From assembly GCF_005239225.2 (NCBI RefSeq), contig NC_133291.1, positions 1,736,001 through 1,800,000 on the forward strand: a stretch of 64,000 bases of DNA, written 5' to 3'. The notes beneath the pieces are model-generated. The model searched no databases and was not told where the DNA came from. It saw only the letters and a program-made list of their open reading frames with translations. Origin of the DNA: Populus alba. Taxonomy: Eukaryota > Streptophyta > Magnoliopsida > Malpighiales > Salicaceae. Shown here piece by piece: positions 1 to 9,944 of the stretch. Positions within the stretch are counted from its first letter, which is position 1, and each line of letters begins with the position of its first letter. Position numbers and translations under genes: made by a program.

Positions 1-1318
1 TCCTCCTCCTCCTCCACCTCCACCTCCACCTCCTCCATTCCCACCCTTGCCATTGCCACTTCCACTTCCATAGCCTGACCCGCTTCCTGATCCAGTGCCT
101 TGACCTCCACCACCTCCTCCTCCCCCACCACCACCTCCATTACCACCCTTGCCATTTCCACTTCCACTTCCATAGCCTGACCCACTTCCAGATCCAGTGC
201 CTTGACCTCCACCTCCTCCTCCACCACTTGCATTCGCACTTCCACTTCCATAACCTGACCCACTTCTTGATCCAGTGCCTCCACCACCACCTCCGCCCCC
301 TCCACCACCTCCATTCCCACCCTTGCCATTGCCACTTCCACTTCCATAGCCTGACCCGCTTCCTGATCCAGTGCCTCCACCACCACCTCCTCCTCCACCA
401 CCACCTCCATTCCCACCCTTGCCATTGGCACTTCCACTTCCATAGCCTGACCCGCTTCCTGATCCAGTGCCTTGACCTCCACCACCTCCTCCTCCTCCAC
501 CACCACCTCCATTACCACCCTTGCCATTTCCACTTCCACTTCCATAGCCTGACCCACTTCCAGATCTAGTGCCTTGACCTCCACCTCCACCACCACCTCC
601 TCCTCCACCTGCTCCATTCCCACCCTCGCTACCGCCACTTCCACTTCCATAGCCTGACTCCCTTCCTGATCCAATGCCTTGACCTCCATTACCACCACTT
701 CCTTTGCCTCCACCATATCCAGAGCCATAGGCCTCCCCATAAGCTGAACTGTTACCATAAGTTGGGCCAGAGCCATATCCACCCCCCCCCGCCCCCACCC
801 CCACCCCCTCCGCCACTGCCATTCCCACCCTTGCCACTTCCACTTCCACCTCCATAGCCTGATCCACTTCCCGATCCAATGCCTTGACCTTCACCACCGC
901 CGCCTCCTCCACCACTACCATTCCCACCTTTGCCACTTCCACTTCCATAGCCTGACCCACTTCCTGATCCAATGCCTTGACCTCCATTACCACCACCTCC
1001 TCTGCCTCCTCCTCCTCCTCCTCCTCTACCACCACCACCACCATCTATCCCACCACTAGTACTAGAACCATAGCCTGAGCCACTACCGGAACCATAGCCG
1101 GAACCTGACCCATTGCCACCACCTTCCCCTCCACCTCCTCCACGACCACCACCACCGGATCCAGAACCATAACCTGACCCAAATCCTGAAGCAGAACCGC
1201 CACCACCAGCTCCCTTCCTTCCACTTCCACTAGCTGCCTTTGGTGTCCTAGCAGCAAAGGTGAGGTCTACAATAAGCAAGACCAGGAAAGCAGTCCCTAA
1301 CACTCTTTGACTTGCCAT
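1..1318 (-). CDS. Secreted glycine-rich protein, copy 1 (GRP1); 3' end outside the window, frameshifted
   Basis: Read on the minus strand from the ATG at 1316-1318. Residues 1 to about 22 are a signal peptide (MASQRVLGTAF...DLTFA) followed by ARTPKA, nearly identical to the three other GRPs here, so the protein is probably secreted to the cell wall. The mature part is poly-Gly runs alternating with GSGSGYGSGSG blocks. The frame breaks near 781-790 in a run of nine C (nine G on the coding strand) and would stop at 752. Past that point Gly/Ser/Tyr coding continues in the neighbouring frame to base 1 with no stop that I see, as a tandem repeat of about 78-105 bp per unit. The gene therefore runs off the left edge. 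The frameshift is either a homopolymer sequencing error or a real allele. Exact function of such cell-wall GRPs is not known; Tyr residues could cross-link. Confidence 0.75.
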
Positions 1319-1425
1319 TTCCAGATTGTACTCTCACTGCTCAATGTATCTGTATGTTTATGCGTGTCACTCGCTATATGAGAAACCAGTATGCTTTGTT
1401 GACTGGAAATGCATGAAGTGGTAAA

Positions 1426-1437
1426 CCTATATATAGG
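1426..1437 (-). promoter_or_regulatory. TATA box of GRP1
   Basis: CCTATATATAGG lies about 110 bp upstream of the GRP1 ATG. The same element stands 110-114 bp upstream of the ATG in all four GRP genes, which supports it as a working core promoter. Confidence 0.7.
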
Positions 1438-1529
1438 CATTGTAAAGGAAACGAGACGCGGTTTTGAAAAGATTCTGAAATTTCCAGGACCTCTCGCTTG
1501 GTAAACTTGATGATTATAGAACGGAACGT

Positions 1530-1745
1530 GTGCTTCGGGTTTTGTTTTAGTGGTGGGGTGGCGGTACTGTGGAGGACTGTCTGTTTCTGTCTACATGCAG
1601 TATCTGAATAGAATAAAAGCTTTAGCCCTACCTTTTCGTTTTCGACCAAAAAGTGTCTTATAATATTTAACTCCGGCAAGGGGACATGCATTTCCCACTC
1701 TATCATTCTATTCATATTTGAACTCCACTGTGGAAAACACGAATT
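1530..1745 (-). promoter_or_regulatory. Conserved GRP upstream module (GRP1 copy)
   Basis: A GT-rich block (GGTGGGGTGGCGGT, then GTGGAGGACTGTCTGTTTCTG, ATGCA and AGAATA..AAGCTTT) recurs upstream of GRP2 (about 6940), GRP3 (about 13445) and GRP4 (about 23500). It may be promoter sequence, or only shared ancestry after duplication; no transcription-factor site is proven. Confidence 0.45.
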
Positions 1746-1984
1746 TTCCGTTCACTGGTGGCTGTCCTGCGGTGATACATGCTAACGATTGTCTGCTCCG
1801 CGTGTATGTCAACAATGGGCTAAACTTGCACAACAAACTGGACTGTTCAGTCATTTCCTTTTGCTGTTGCTCTTGGAATTAATATAATTAAATTTATTTT
1901 CCCACAATATCATAGACACTTTCTATCATTGAATGTAAATAGATCTGTCCTTAAGAACTACGTTCGAATGTCTGGACTGATAAT

Positions 1985-2340
1985 TAAAAACCTTGGTGCC
2001 TGTTCCGGTGTTTGGAAAGCACACCATTCTTGCATTCCCTGCTTCAGTCCAATGCTCAATTTTTAACTGCATGATGGTAGAAAGGAACGTGTGTTTTGGG
2101 TTTTTATTGGTGGTCGGTGTTGGTGGTGGCCTGGTGGGGCGACGGTGGTGGTTCTATAAATCATGTTGGACTGTCTTCTCTGTTCTCATGCAATTTCCGC
2201 ATAGAATAAAGACCTTTTCTCCGCTTTTTGACTTGACCTGTCTTGTAATATACATGGAACCAATAATGGCATGCCTTTCCTCCTTTCCCATTCTGTTCAT
2301 ATTCGAACTCCACTTTGAAGACATTGATTTTTTCTGACAC
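1985..2340 (-). repeat. Relic of a second GRP upstream region without its gene
   Basis: From about 2075 the sequence matches the GRP3 upstream region at 13415-13640 (GGTGGTGGCCTGGT, CGACGGTGGTGGTT, TGGACTGTC, CATGCAATTTC, CTTGTAAT). No GRP coding sequence lies next to it: bases 1319-1980 are GRP1's own upstream DNA. Bases 1985-2040 instead resemble the GRP2 far-upstream DNA at 7455-7505. The block therefore looks like a recombination joint or a promoter relic left by a lost GRP copy. Confidence 0.5.
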
Positions 2341-2344
2341 CAGC

Positions 2345-4560
2345 ACTTTGTTTGGTGACTTGTTTATCCTAACAATTGTCTCCTAATTAAGCATACGTGT
2401 ATCAACTAATAGCGGTGATTCCTCCACACTTCTGTTTGGGTAATTAAGCGTCTAATTTAATGGTCTTAGGTGATCTAATTAATCTCTATTATAATGGTTA
2501 ATGTGCCTTGCAACACGCATGCATCTCCCTTTTTCACACAATTTTTCTTGAAAAGCATTTGGCATTATCAAATGCCAACAGCCTTCAGCTTCGATGCCTC
2601 TTTTTTATTAACGAGGGCACCATATGTAATATTTGCGTCAAATTTCTTAAAGCGTTTTTCATATGTTTCCCTCACCAACGAATCAAGTCATAACTTAAAG
2701 CAAGGGAAGAACAACTTGTAAGCTTACGCGTATCAAGTTCCTAATGGACTACCCAGCCCCATATTTTACTCTTCCAGATACCCTCAGAATCTTAGGACAC
2801 AACACCATACCCACCCAAATTTCCATGTCCCAATCTCTCCAAGGAATCCTAGTGGGGTCTGTCTCATTTCCATATACATGGGACCTCACTTTCTTCTACT
2901 TTTTCTGTGATGGACATTTGCATGGCATGATTGCTTAGTTTTTTTCAATTATAGTAACGTAGCCATAATATCCTTGACCAGATTGGTCAAGTAGAAATGG
3001 TCTACGTACTGTCAATTGCCGACTGCAAGTGTGAACGAGCCACTTCTTTCAAGCCCTTGTATTTTTGCAGTACACAACTTGATTAGGTGTGAACCGCGAA
3101 GGATGTAGGAAGAAGTGGGAGTCTGAGGGCCCTCATATTAAGAAGACTGACCATCGTTAGTGCTATCCATTGTGTGCATGTGTTCTTCAGAAGAACGTAC
3201 ATGCACAATGTTCGTCTGTTGTAATTTTACCAACTCCAATAGTACTGAATGTGATCTGAAAATTCTCTTCATGGATCTACACTTATTATCGAAGACATAC
3301 CATGATTCTAAAACAGATCTTTTCCGAGGATTTATTATTTTCAAATGGATTAACAAAGGGATATCGATACGTTGAAGATAAGTAGTGTTTGAAGTCTATC
3401 TCTGTTATTGCTTATTATAATAACCAGTCTCCTAAGTTTGAAGTGAAAATTGACTACTTGGACGTTTGTGTTTGCAGTCGGAGTTGCTCAACTAGTAATG
3501 GAGCAATATCCTCTCCAAGAATGCCATTTTACGGCCAGAAGATGATCTCCTACAAGACACATCTAGTTATGGCCATGTGTTGAATTGATGTCTCAGAAGC
3601 TGCTGCTGATGTGAAGCTGATAAAAATTTTAGGCTTATTTGAAATTGTCAAAATCTATTAGGATTGACATAAATCTTCTTTATTTTGTTATGATTTTTTA
3701 TTAATTCTGTTATGTAATAACAACAGATTTAGCTGCTTATTACTTGCATTTTTGTTTTTTCAAGTTACTTAAGTAAGACCTCTAATGATAAATAAAGTTG
3801 TGGAAGTTTTAGTATAAGTATGTCAATTGCTAGCCTCTGCATTCTGCATTTTATTATGTCAAAATCCTACACTATGCAAGGTCAACACAAACGCATTCCT
3901 TGAAAATTTTAATCTCTAATGGTCTATTTTTATGCTTCCCAGAAGATATTACACTCAAAAACCATCTAAAACAAGGGCACGTAGATCAGAGTTTGTTGTT
4001 GATGATAATACAATTTTATCAAGTCCAATTCTCATGCATAAATTATTATATGGACCTTTGTTTATATATGCGAATCAATATACTGTAAGATGATGTACTT
4101 TATTTGAAGTAAATCAAGATATTTCAAATTTGTTAGCTTATATTCTCATAAAAAAATCTTAACAGCTCATGAAAATGAAATAAGTGTTAGAGGAAGCGAA
4201 GGAAAATTTTCTCACATCAAGGATGGGGAATATGAAAGAGTGCTGCTTAGTTCTAAGCAACCTAAGGCCAATGATTATCTACTGAACCAAAAATAAAATA
4301 GCTTAGGAATCAATATATATTTTCTTGGCCTTTGATTATTATTTGCGTGTTGGCAATTCGTCGATTAAAAGAAAAATACTGTCCCTGAACAAGAGCAACC
4401 ATGAAAACATGACGGACTGGACTTCCGATCGTTTATGGGTTTCCCATCTGAACACTTGAGGCCAGGCTCTGAATTAGCCATAATAGATTCTGGGCCGTAA
4501 CATAACGCTGTTTTTTAAAAATCAAAATTTTTAGTGTTTTTTAATAGTTTTGAACACTTG
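2345..4560. other. Intergenic DNA of unit A, no gene seen
   Basis: No open frame here looks like a protein. Two stretches are recognisable as paralogous to unit B: about 2785-2910 matches 14245-14365 (ACTTTCTTCTACTT and GGGGTCTGTCT shared), and about 4340-4500 matches 14680-14870 (ATGAAAACATGACGGACTGG and AACACTTGAGGCCAGGCT shared). The block at 2620-2680 is the site that carries a SINE in the GRP2 copy. Confidence 0.5.
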
Positions 4561-4564
4561 GGAT

Positions 4565-4786
4565 ATGTTTGCGACAAATTAAGTGTCTGTTAAACTTTTA
4601 GATTCAGCTGCTTACAACTTTCCAGAAGTCTTCTGAATCATTTTCTTGTGTCTTGATAGGCAGACACCTCCAGCTCCCAGATTTGATCACACATCTGCAA
4701 TAAATGGGGACCTCTATCTTCTAATCTTTGGTGGTTGTTCCCATTCAATCTTCTTCAACGATCTTCTTGTACTCGACTTCAGACTG
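4565..4786 (+). pseudogene. K1: relic of kelch gene (intron 6 end plus exon 7)
   Basis: Bases 4565-4659 match the end of intron 6 of the intact kelch gene (17096-17176), including the TTGATAG acceptor. Bases 4660-4786 match its exon 7 (17177-17303) and still read QTPPAPRFDHTSAING and LLIFGGCSHSIFFND. One base is lost near the exon end (CTCGACTTCAGACTG instead of CTCGACTTGCAGACTG). Exons 1-6 and 8-13 are absent; the left joint falls between unit-B-like sequence ending about 4500 and the intron, and the right joint runs directly into the KH-domain relic. Confidence 0.85.
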
Positions 4787-5010
4787 TAAGAATAGTGGAG
4801 CCAGGATAAAAATATCAGACAGAGAAGGTTTCATGTCTGGAACAAATGAGAGGTATGGGAATTGATTTTGAGTCCATCAGTTTAGCGCCAAAAATGTGTT
4901 TTGAAGTGACGAAGGTTGTAATTCTGTTCTTTTCTGTACTCTTTGGCAAGAAAATCACAATCGCAGAGGACCATCCATGCAGCTGAGGACATGATAATGC
5001 GGAAGGTATA
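4787..5010 (+). pseudogene. Relic of a BTR1/NOVA-like KH-domain RNA-binding gene (unit A)
   Basis: After the kelch relic the sequence reads [11 protein letters not shown] and FMSGTNE, the second half of a type I KH domain as found in the third KH of plant BTR1-type proteins. About 100 bp later (4952-5006) a second exon-like piece reads RTIHAAEDMIMRK, the last helix of the same domain, followed by GTATAT. A few codons are missing before RTIHAAED. The first copy piece matches 21795-21865 in unit B. No complete domain remains. Confidence 0.75.
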
Positions 5011-6202
5011 TATCCCATGCTTCTGGGAGGGAGACAGATTAGCCTTTGACCATTCTTAACTATTTTTGCTGCAAATTTGTCCGTGGAACTTGCAATTGCC
5101 TAATTAATTTGGTGTTTCTCGAATTTGGTACGCAAAAACTGTGATTGAAGGAGAAGGAAGGAAGGGAAATTCTTCATTATAGAGAGGTTTCTATAGGAAA
5201 TTCTTCACACGGCACAACTTCTGTTTCTGGAAACAGTTGTTGGATTAGGCTATGGTGGCTTGTCATAATATTAGATGTAGCCATGTCTGTATATCTTCTT
5301 GATACAGTTATTGACTTTTAAATCAATACATGTTACACGTCCGAGCTATCCTTTCAAAGGATACTTTGCCATAGTTAAAATGGAAATTTGCCGACATATT
5401 TCCTCCTTAATCCTGTCTAGTTAATCCTCAATTTCACCAGCATCTTGACATTTCAAATTTTATAATCTCTTTCTTATAAACAGGCTTGAGCGTGATTGAT
5501 TCTGTATCACTTGTTAGGCTTCTCTGATTCCGTGTTATTTGCTAGACATTTCTTAATATTCTAAGAATGATCATTTTATGAAATACCAACACGACTTGTC
5601 TAATTAACTAGCTTTTCAGAATATTTGTTGAGCGGACCTAGCTACTGGTGGTTCATTGGTTGTAAAACTCACTCTGCAGCTTCCGATGGCCTTTTGGCCG
5701 CCTTCGGTGAGGGATCATAAACTCCGCGTCACATTTTGGTAGAGAGATAATTAATTTTTAACAACGAAGATGATTGGAAACCAGGTCAGACTTTTACTAA
5801 GGAATTCTTCTTGGCAGTCATGCATTGAGGTTGGCTATTTTCACTTGTGACACGATCAAATTCAACACTGCGCCATTCTTGAGTTTCGGGGACGAGATTT
5901 TCAATTTTTGAGAGTTCAAGCTCATTTCTTTTAATTTTATTTAAAGTCCTTTTTTGTGATGAAGTCTCGTTCTTATGGAAACGTAACATTCACTTTTGAT
6001 TAGGGTTTGCGGCGAGATTATCTGTAAAATATACAGAGTAATTAAAATGTCTTTTATTTATAGCATTTGTAAGGGTGACTTTATTGATAGTGATACACGC
6101 ATACACAGTTGCAATCACTCGCCACCATGCTATGTTCATGCATGTGTGAGCTCCTGCAATTTTATTTCGGAATACATATGACTGTGAATGGTGTTATATA
6201 AT
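5011..6202. repeat. Intergenic; 3' flank of GRP2, paralogous to 21890-22497
   Basis: Bases 5011-5600 contain no recognisable gene and may be former 3' transcribed sequence of the KH gene. From about 5670 the DNA aligns with 21930-22497: both contain GATGGCCTTTTGGCCGCC, the AAGTCCTTTTTTGTGATGAA stretch and the sequence just downstream of the GRP stop codons (GCATGTGTGAGCTCCTGCAA). It documents the unit A/unit B duplication. Confidence 0.7.
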
Positions 6203-6260
6203 TCAAGGCAATCTTTTACCTTTCCCTCCTCCATATCCAGAGCCATAACCTGACCCGCTA

Positions 6261-6291
<31 letters not shown>

Positions 6292-6688
6292 CAGATCCTC
6301 CTCCACCACCTCCACCCCCGCCCCCACCTCCCCCTCCCCCTCCACCTCCATTCCCACTGCCACTTCCACTTCCACTTCCACTTCCACTTCCACTTCCCGA
6401 CCCACTTCCGGATCCCCCGCCCCCGCCACCGCCTCCGCCTCCTCCTCCTCCTCCACCTCCACCTCCTCCTCGACCACCAGCACCATATCCTTTACCAGCC
6501 CCGTATCCAGACCCAGAACCATAACCTGACCCATGTCCTGATGATCCAGAACCACCACCACCACCTCCGCCCTTCCCTCCACCTCCACCTCCACCTCCAC
6601 TGGTTGCCTGCAGTGTCCTAGCAGCAAAGGTGAGGTCTGCAATAAGCAAGACCAGGAAAACAGTCCCTAACAATCTTGGACTTGCCAT
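6203..6688 (-). CDS. Secreted glycine-rich protein, copy 2 (GRP2)
   Basis: A single uninterrupted exon of 161 aa. The start is fixed by the signal peptide MASPRLLGTVF...DLTFA followed by ARTLQA, as in the paralogues. The mature chain has GGGGGGKGGGG, a GYGSGSGYGAGKGYGAGGRG block near residues 55-72, long poly-Gly, two (GS)n runs and the end GGGKGKRLP. It is closest to GRP4 but shorter by 88 residues; most of the difference is loss of central Gly/Ser blocks in frame. Likely an extracellular structural protein of the cell wall; the family is known but this role is inferred from signal peptide and composition. No intron is seen. Confidence 0.85.
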
Positions 6689-6798
6689 CTCCAGATTATT
6701 CTCTCACGTACGGCTCAATGTATATGTTTAATATGCGTGTCACTGATCACTGTATGAGAAACAGTATGATTTGTTGACTGGAAATGCTTGAAGTGGTA

Positions 6799-6812
6799 AC
6801 CTATATATAGGC
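6799..6812 (-). promoter_or_regulatory. TATA box of GRP2
   Basis: CCTATATATAGG about 112 bp upstream of the ATG, in the same context (GTGGTAAC...GGCATTGTAAA) as GRP1. Confidence 0.7.
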
Positions 6813-6939
6813 ATTGTAAAGGTAACAAGGCAAGGTTTTTTAAGAGTTTGGCTTTAATTGTAAAGGTGACGAGACATGGTTTTTGAAAAGTTTGTTAAAT
6901 TTCTAGTGCCTCTCATCTGTTAATCTTGACTTTTACAGG

Positions 6940-7160
6940 AGGGTGTTGGTGGCGGGCCGGGTGGCGGTAGTGTGGAGAACTGCCAGTTTCTGTCTATATG
7001 CAATAGAATATAAGCTTTATCCCCACCTTTTCTTTTCTGACTTGGAAGTATTTGACTTGGGCAATGGGACTAGTAGCATGCATTTCCCGCGTACTCTTTA
7101 CCATTCTGTTCATACGTGAACTCCACTTTTGAATACAAGTATTAATTTCCCATGCTTTCC
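6940..7160 (-). promoter_or_regulatory. Conserved GRP upstream module (GRP2 copy)
   Basis: Contains GGCGGGCCGGGTGGCGGTAG, GTGGAGAACTGCCAGTTTCTG and TATATGCAATAGAAT, aligning with the blocks upstream of GRP1 and GRP4. Function is inferred only from conservation between paralogues. Confidence 0.4.
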
Positions 7161-7850
7161 CGCGTTGATTTATGCTAACGATTGTCTCCTTAAGCATAAT
7201 TAAGTTAATATATCCGCTAACGGTAGTGTTTATGTACACAGATATCTGTCTACTCTGCGTGTGTATGTGTTACCAGTGGGCTAAGATAGCTTGCAGAACA
7301 AATTAACTGGGTTGTTCAGTCAATGTTTCTTATTTCCTGCTACGTACACTTGGAATTAAATTTATTTTCCCAGAATATCATCGACACTTTCCACCATTGA
7401 ATATAAATAGATCCGTGCTTAAAAACCGCGTTCGAATGTCTGACTTCTATTTTAAAACGTCGGTGCCTGTTCCGGTGTATGAAAGCACACCATCTTTGCA
7501 TCGCTGCTAGCAGAATGTGAGGCCATCTGCGTGTACGTTGATATACTGGGAAAATAGATTGAATTTCAGTTCCATGCATGCACAGATTATCACTAATTCC
7601 TTTGACGTACGGCATGCATGCTTTAACAAGTCTACGTGAGAGTGCAAGTACATTTAATTTTTATTATTATTATTATTTTCCGTTATTGGGGATCTTCTAT
7701 TCCAAACTATCTATTCTACTTCAATTCCTAGAGTGGAATTGTGTCATGAAACATATCCTCTCTTTTTTCTTCCACAATTTTTCTTGAAAAGCCAGTAGTT
7801 CTTAACTTTGGTGCGCTTGTTGATGAGGGCACCATCCATGCTATCAAAAT
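7161..7850. other. Upstream DNA of GRP2, no gene seen
   Basis: Paralogous to DNA upstream of GRP4: 7565-7650 matches 24070-24150 (TTCCATGCATGCACAGATTATC and GTCTACGTGAGAGTGCAAGT). A TTA/TAT-rich stretch lies at 7660-7680. Bases from about 7655 to 8340 have no counterpart upstream of GRP4, where the alignment resumes at 24153. Confidence 0.5.
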
Positions 7851-7851
7851 T

Positions 7852-8040
7852 GGTGGCATAGTGGTAAGAACTTGGGACCAAAAGATTTGCTCCCTCTGTG
7901 GTCTCAGGTTCGAGCTCTAGGTTGCTTATATAATGGCCACTGGAGGCTTACATGGTCGTTAACTTCAAGGTCCGTGGGATTAGTCGAGGTGTGCGCAAGC
8001 TGGCCCGGACACCCACGTTAAACTAAAAACAAAAAATTAG
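7852..8040 (+). mobile_element. tRNA-derived SINE
   Basis: The left part has an internal RNA polymerase III promoter: an A box (TGGCATAGTGG, 7854-7864) and a B box (GGTTCGAGCTC, 7907-7917) about 43 bp apart, as in a tRNA. A tRNA-unrelated body follows and ends in an A-rich tail (AAACTAAAAACAAAAAATT). AAAATT stands on both sides and may be part of the target-site duplication. The paralogous site upstream of GRP1 (about 2620-2680) lacks it, which defines both ends. Confidence 0.75.
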
Positions 8041-8814
8041 TAGCGTTCTTCTCATGTTTTCCTAAAAAATAAGCTGTAAATTAATGTGAATAAATTGTTG
8101 TCATATCACACGTATCTAGCTCCCAATTATGTGCTTCTCAATCCCATACTCTACTCTCCGGAATACCCGGAAAATCACCGCCACAAACACCCATTGCCAA
8201 CTCGCAGTCCAGGAGTGTCCATTTGCATAGCATGCTACCTAGCCATGATCATATCCTCGACCAAATGGAAATGGGCTATCGTCAGTTTCTGACCATCAAG
8301 CAAGTACTGTGAAGGAACCGCAACTTCCAAGCACTTGTGCGTTTGAAATGCACAAATAGATTAGGTATAATTCGTTGTTTATTATGGCGACATTTGTCAA
8401 CAATGGCTGGCTGAAGGTGCTCTCGAATGTTCCTCTCCAATAGCAGATTGGATGTTAGAGGATGCTTGTTCAACGCAGTACCAGGGAGATTGAATTGGTT
8501 TGGTAGAGTTTTGGGTGTAGAGATAAAAAAAAAAAATAGAAAAAATATATTTTTAGTTAAAACTGTTGTGACAGTTTTATATGTGCGAATAATACATATA
8601 TGTGTAAAAAAACGTACGTCTCCTTTTATATGGAATTTGACTAAAAACTTTGTGAAGAGTTGAGACCAAAAACTTAAGAAATTTGAAAATATCAAGAATT
8701 TAACTGAAATAAAAGATTGTTTGATGACTTAATTTGTCACCAGGATAGTTTTTATTCTTCTTTACTCTTTTTTCTCGTCTTTTCGCTATAAAAAAGATAC
8801 AGCAAGCTATAGTC
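8041..8814. other. Intergenic DNA between SINE and K2, no gene seen
   Basis: About 8340-8530 matches 24160-24340 (TTATGGCGACATTTGTCAAC, CAGTACCAGGGAGATTGAAT) and 8590-8780 matches 24670-24860. No frame in it resembles a known protein. Confidence 0.5.
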
Positions 8815-9145
8815 TTCGATTTTTCATTTTAAAGAAACAACACCGTTTAATCCATCATCGTTACCCTACATTTCCTCCGATCAGATCGACAAACATCCTC
8901 GATCTGATCTACAAACGCCCTAGATTTTCATCTTCAACTTCAATCCAACTAAGTTACATATCATTTCTCTGATTTCCTTAATCTGCCTTCTTTTTATTTG
9001 CATTAAATTAATCTTTTAATTAATTTAGTCACTGGATTATTTTAGTAGCCTTAAACAGATTTGTATGAAAACAGAGGAGTTTAAGAAGGAAATGGACACG
9101 ACCAATTGGTTTCCGCTGTTAGATTATGACCAGTGGGTTGATTAA
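8815..9145 (+). pseudogene. K2: relic of kelch gene 5' UTR and exon 1
   Basis: Matches 15740-16045 of the intact kelch gene, including TCCTCCGATCAGATC, TCATTTCTCTGATTTCCTTA and TTAAACAGATTTGTATG. The ATG at 9065 opens MKTEEFKKEMDTTNW, aligned with MGTEEIKKEMNAANW of the intact gene, but the frame ends in TAA at 9143 after WVD, where the intact protein continues WVPIPVSGARP. All later exons are missing. The relic at 24890-25236 shares the same substitutions and the same stop. Confidence 0.85.
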
Positions 9146-9944
9146 TATGGATTGACAATTGACATGGAGAGGAGAGTAATACGGTGGCGTACAATAAATA
9201 TGCACTAGCAACTAGCAGGTTTTCCGCGCGCATTCCCGTTGGCAGTCGCTGTCGGTTATAGTACTTGCTGTTGGACTAAAAAAAATATGGAAGAAAATAT
9301 AATCTAGAAAGTAAATTAAAATTTTTTTATAGAGCTTCATTGTCAAACAATTAAAAGTTAAAGGGTGAGATAAACTAGATCATTTTACAAATTAGTGAAA
9401 AATTTAATAGAAAATAAATAAAAAAATAGCAGAGCTCAATACCCAATTAAATAAATATTGAAGAATAAAATTAAAAAAATATGAGTTAAAAAAAAATCGG
9501 ATAAATCTCCTAAAATCAGGTTAATCTTATAAATTTATAACCTGTAAAATCTCATATCTAGGGTAAAGAAATAGTTAGGCTAAGTTTTGGAGGAAAGCAA
9601 CAGATTAATTTCAATTTCAACATAGACTCCTCCTACAATATATTGACATGCATGCCACACAAATTTCAATATCTGAATTTAACATTGTTTGCATATTGAA
9701 GAGTTTTAGTTTGATATGATAATTACTTTGTATAGGTAGACCCTTGTATGAATGTGATTAACAGAGATTTCATAGCCATTATCCTTCCTAGATATATATA
9801 TGTATTTTTGTTACTGTAACAAAAACACATAATACAAGATTCTTATGTCTCCTCTTTCTTCAACATATAAGATTACTTTGACCTTTTTGTTTTTTCATGT
9901 ATTAGAGTAGGTTCCTAATACCTTGCTTATTAGTTGAAATTCCT

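Noticed and set aside
1..780. Regularly spaced direct repeats suggestive of a CRISPR-like array
   Set aside because: They are coding repeats of a plant glycine-rich protein with spacing in multiples of 3, in a eukaryotic genome.
8282..8695. Minus-strand frame of 137 aa
   Set aside because: The paralogous DNA at 24160-24700 breaks it, and it contains a poly-Phe run from an A tract.
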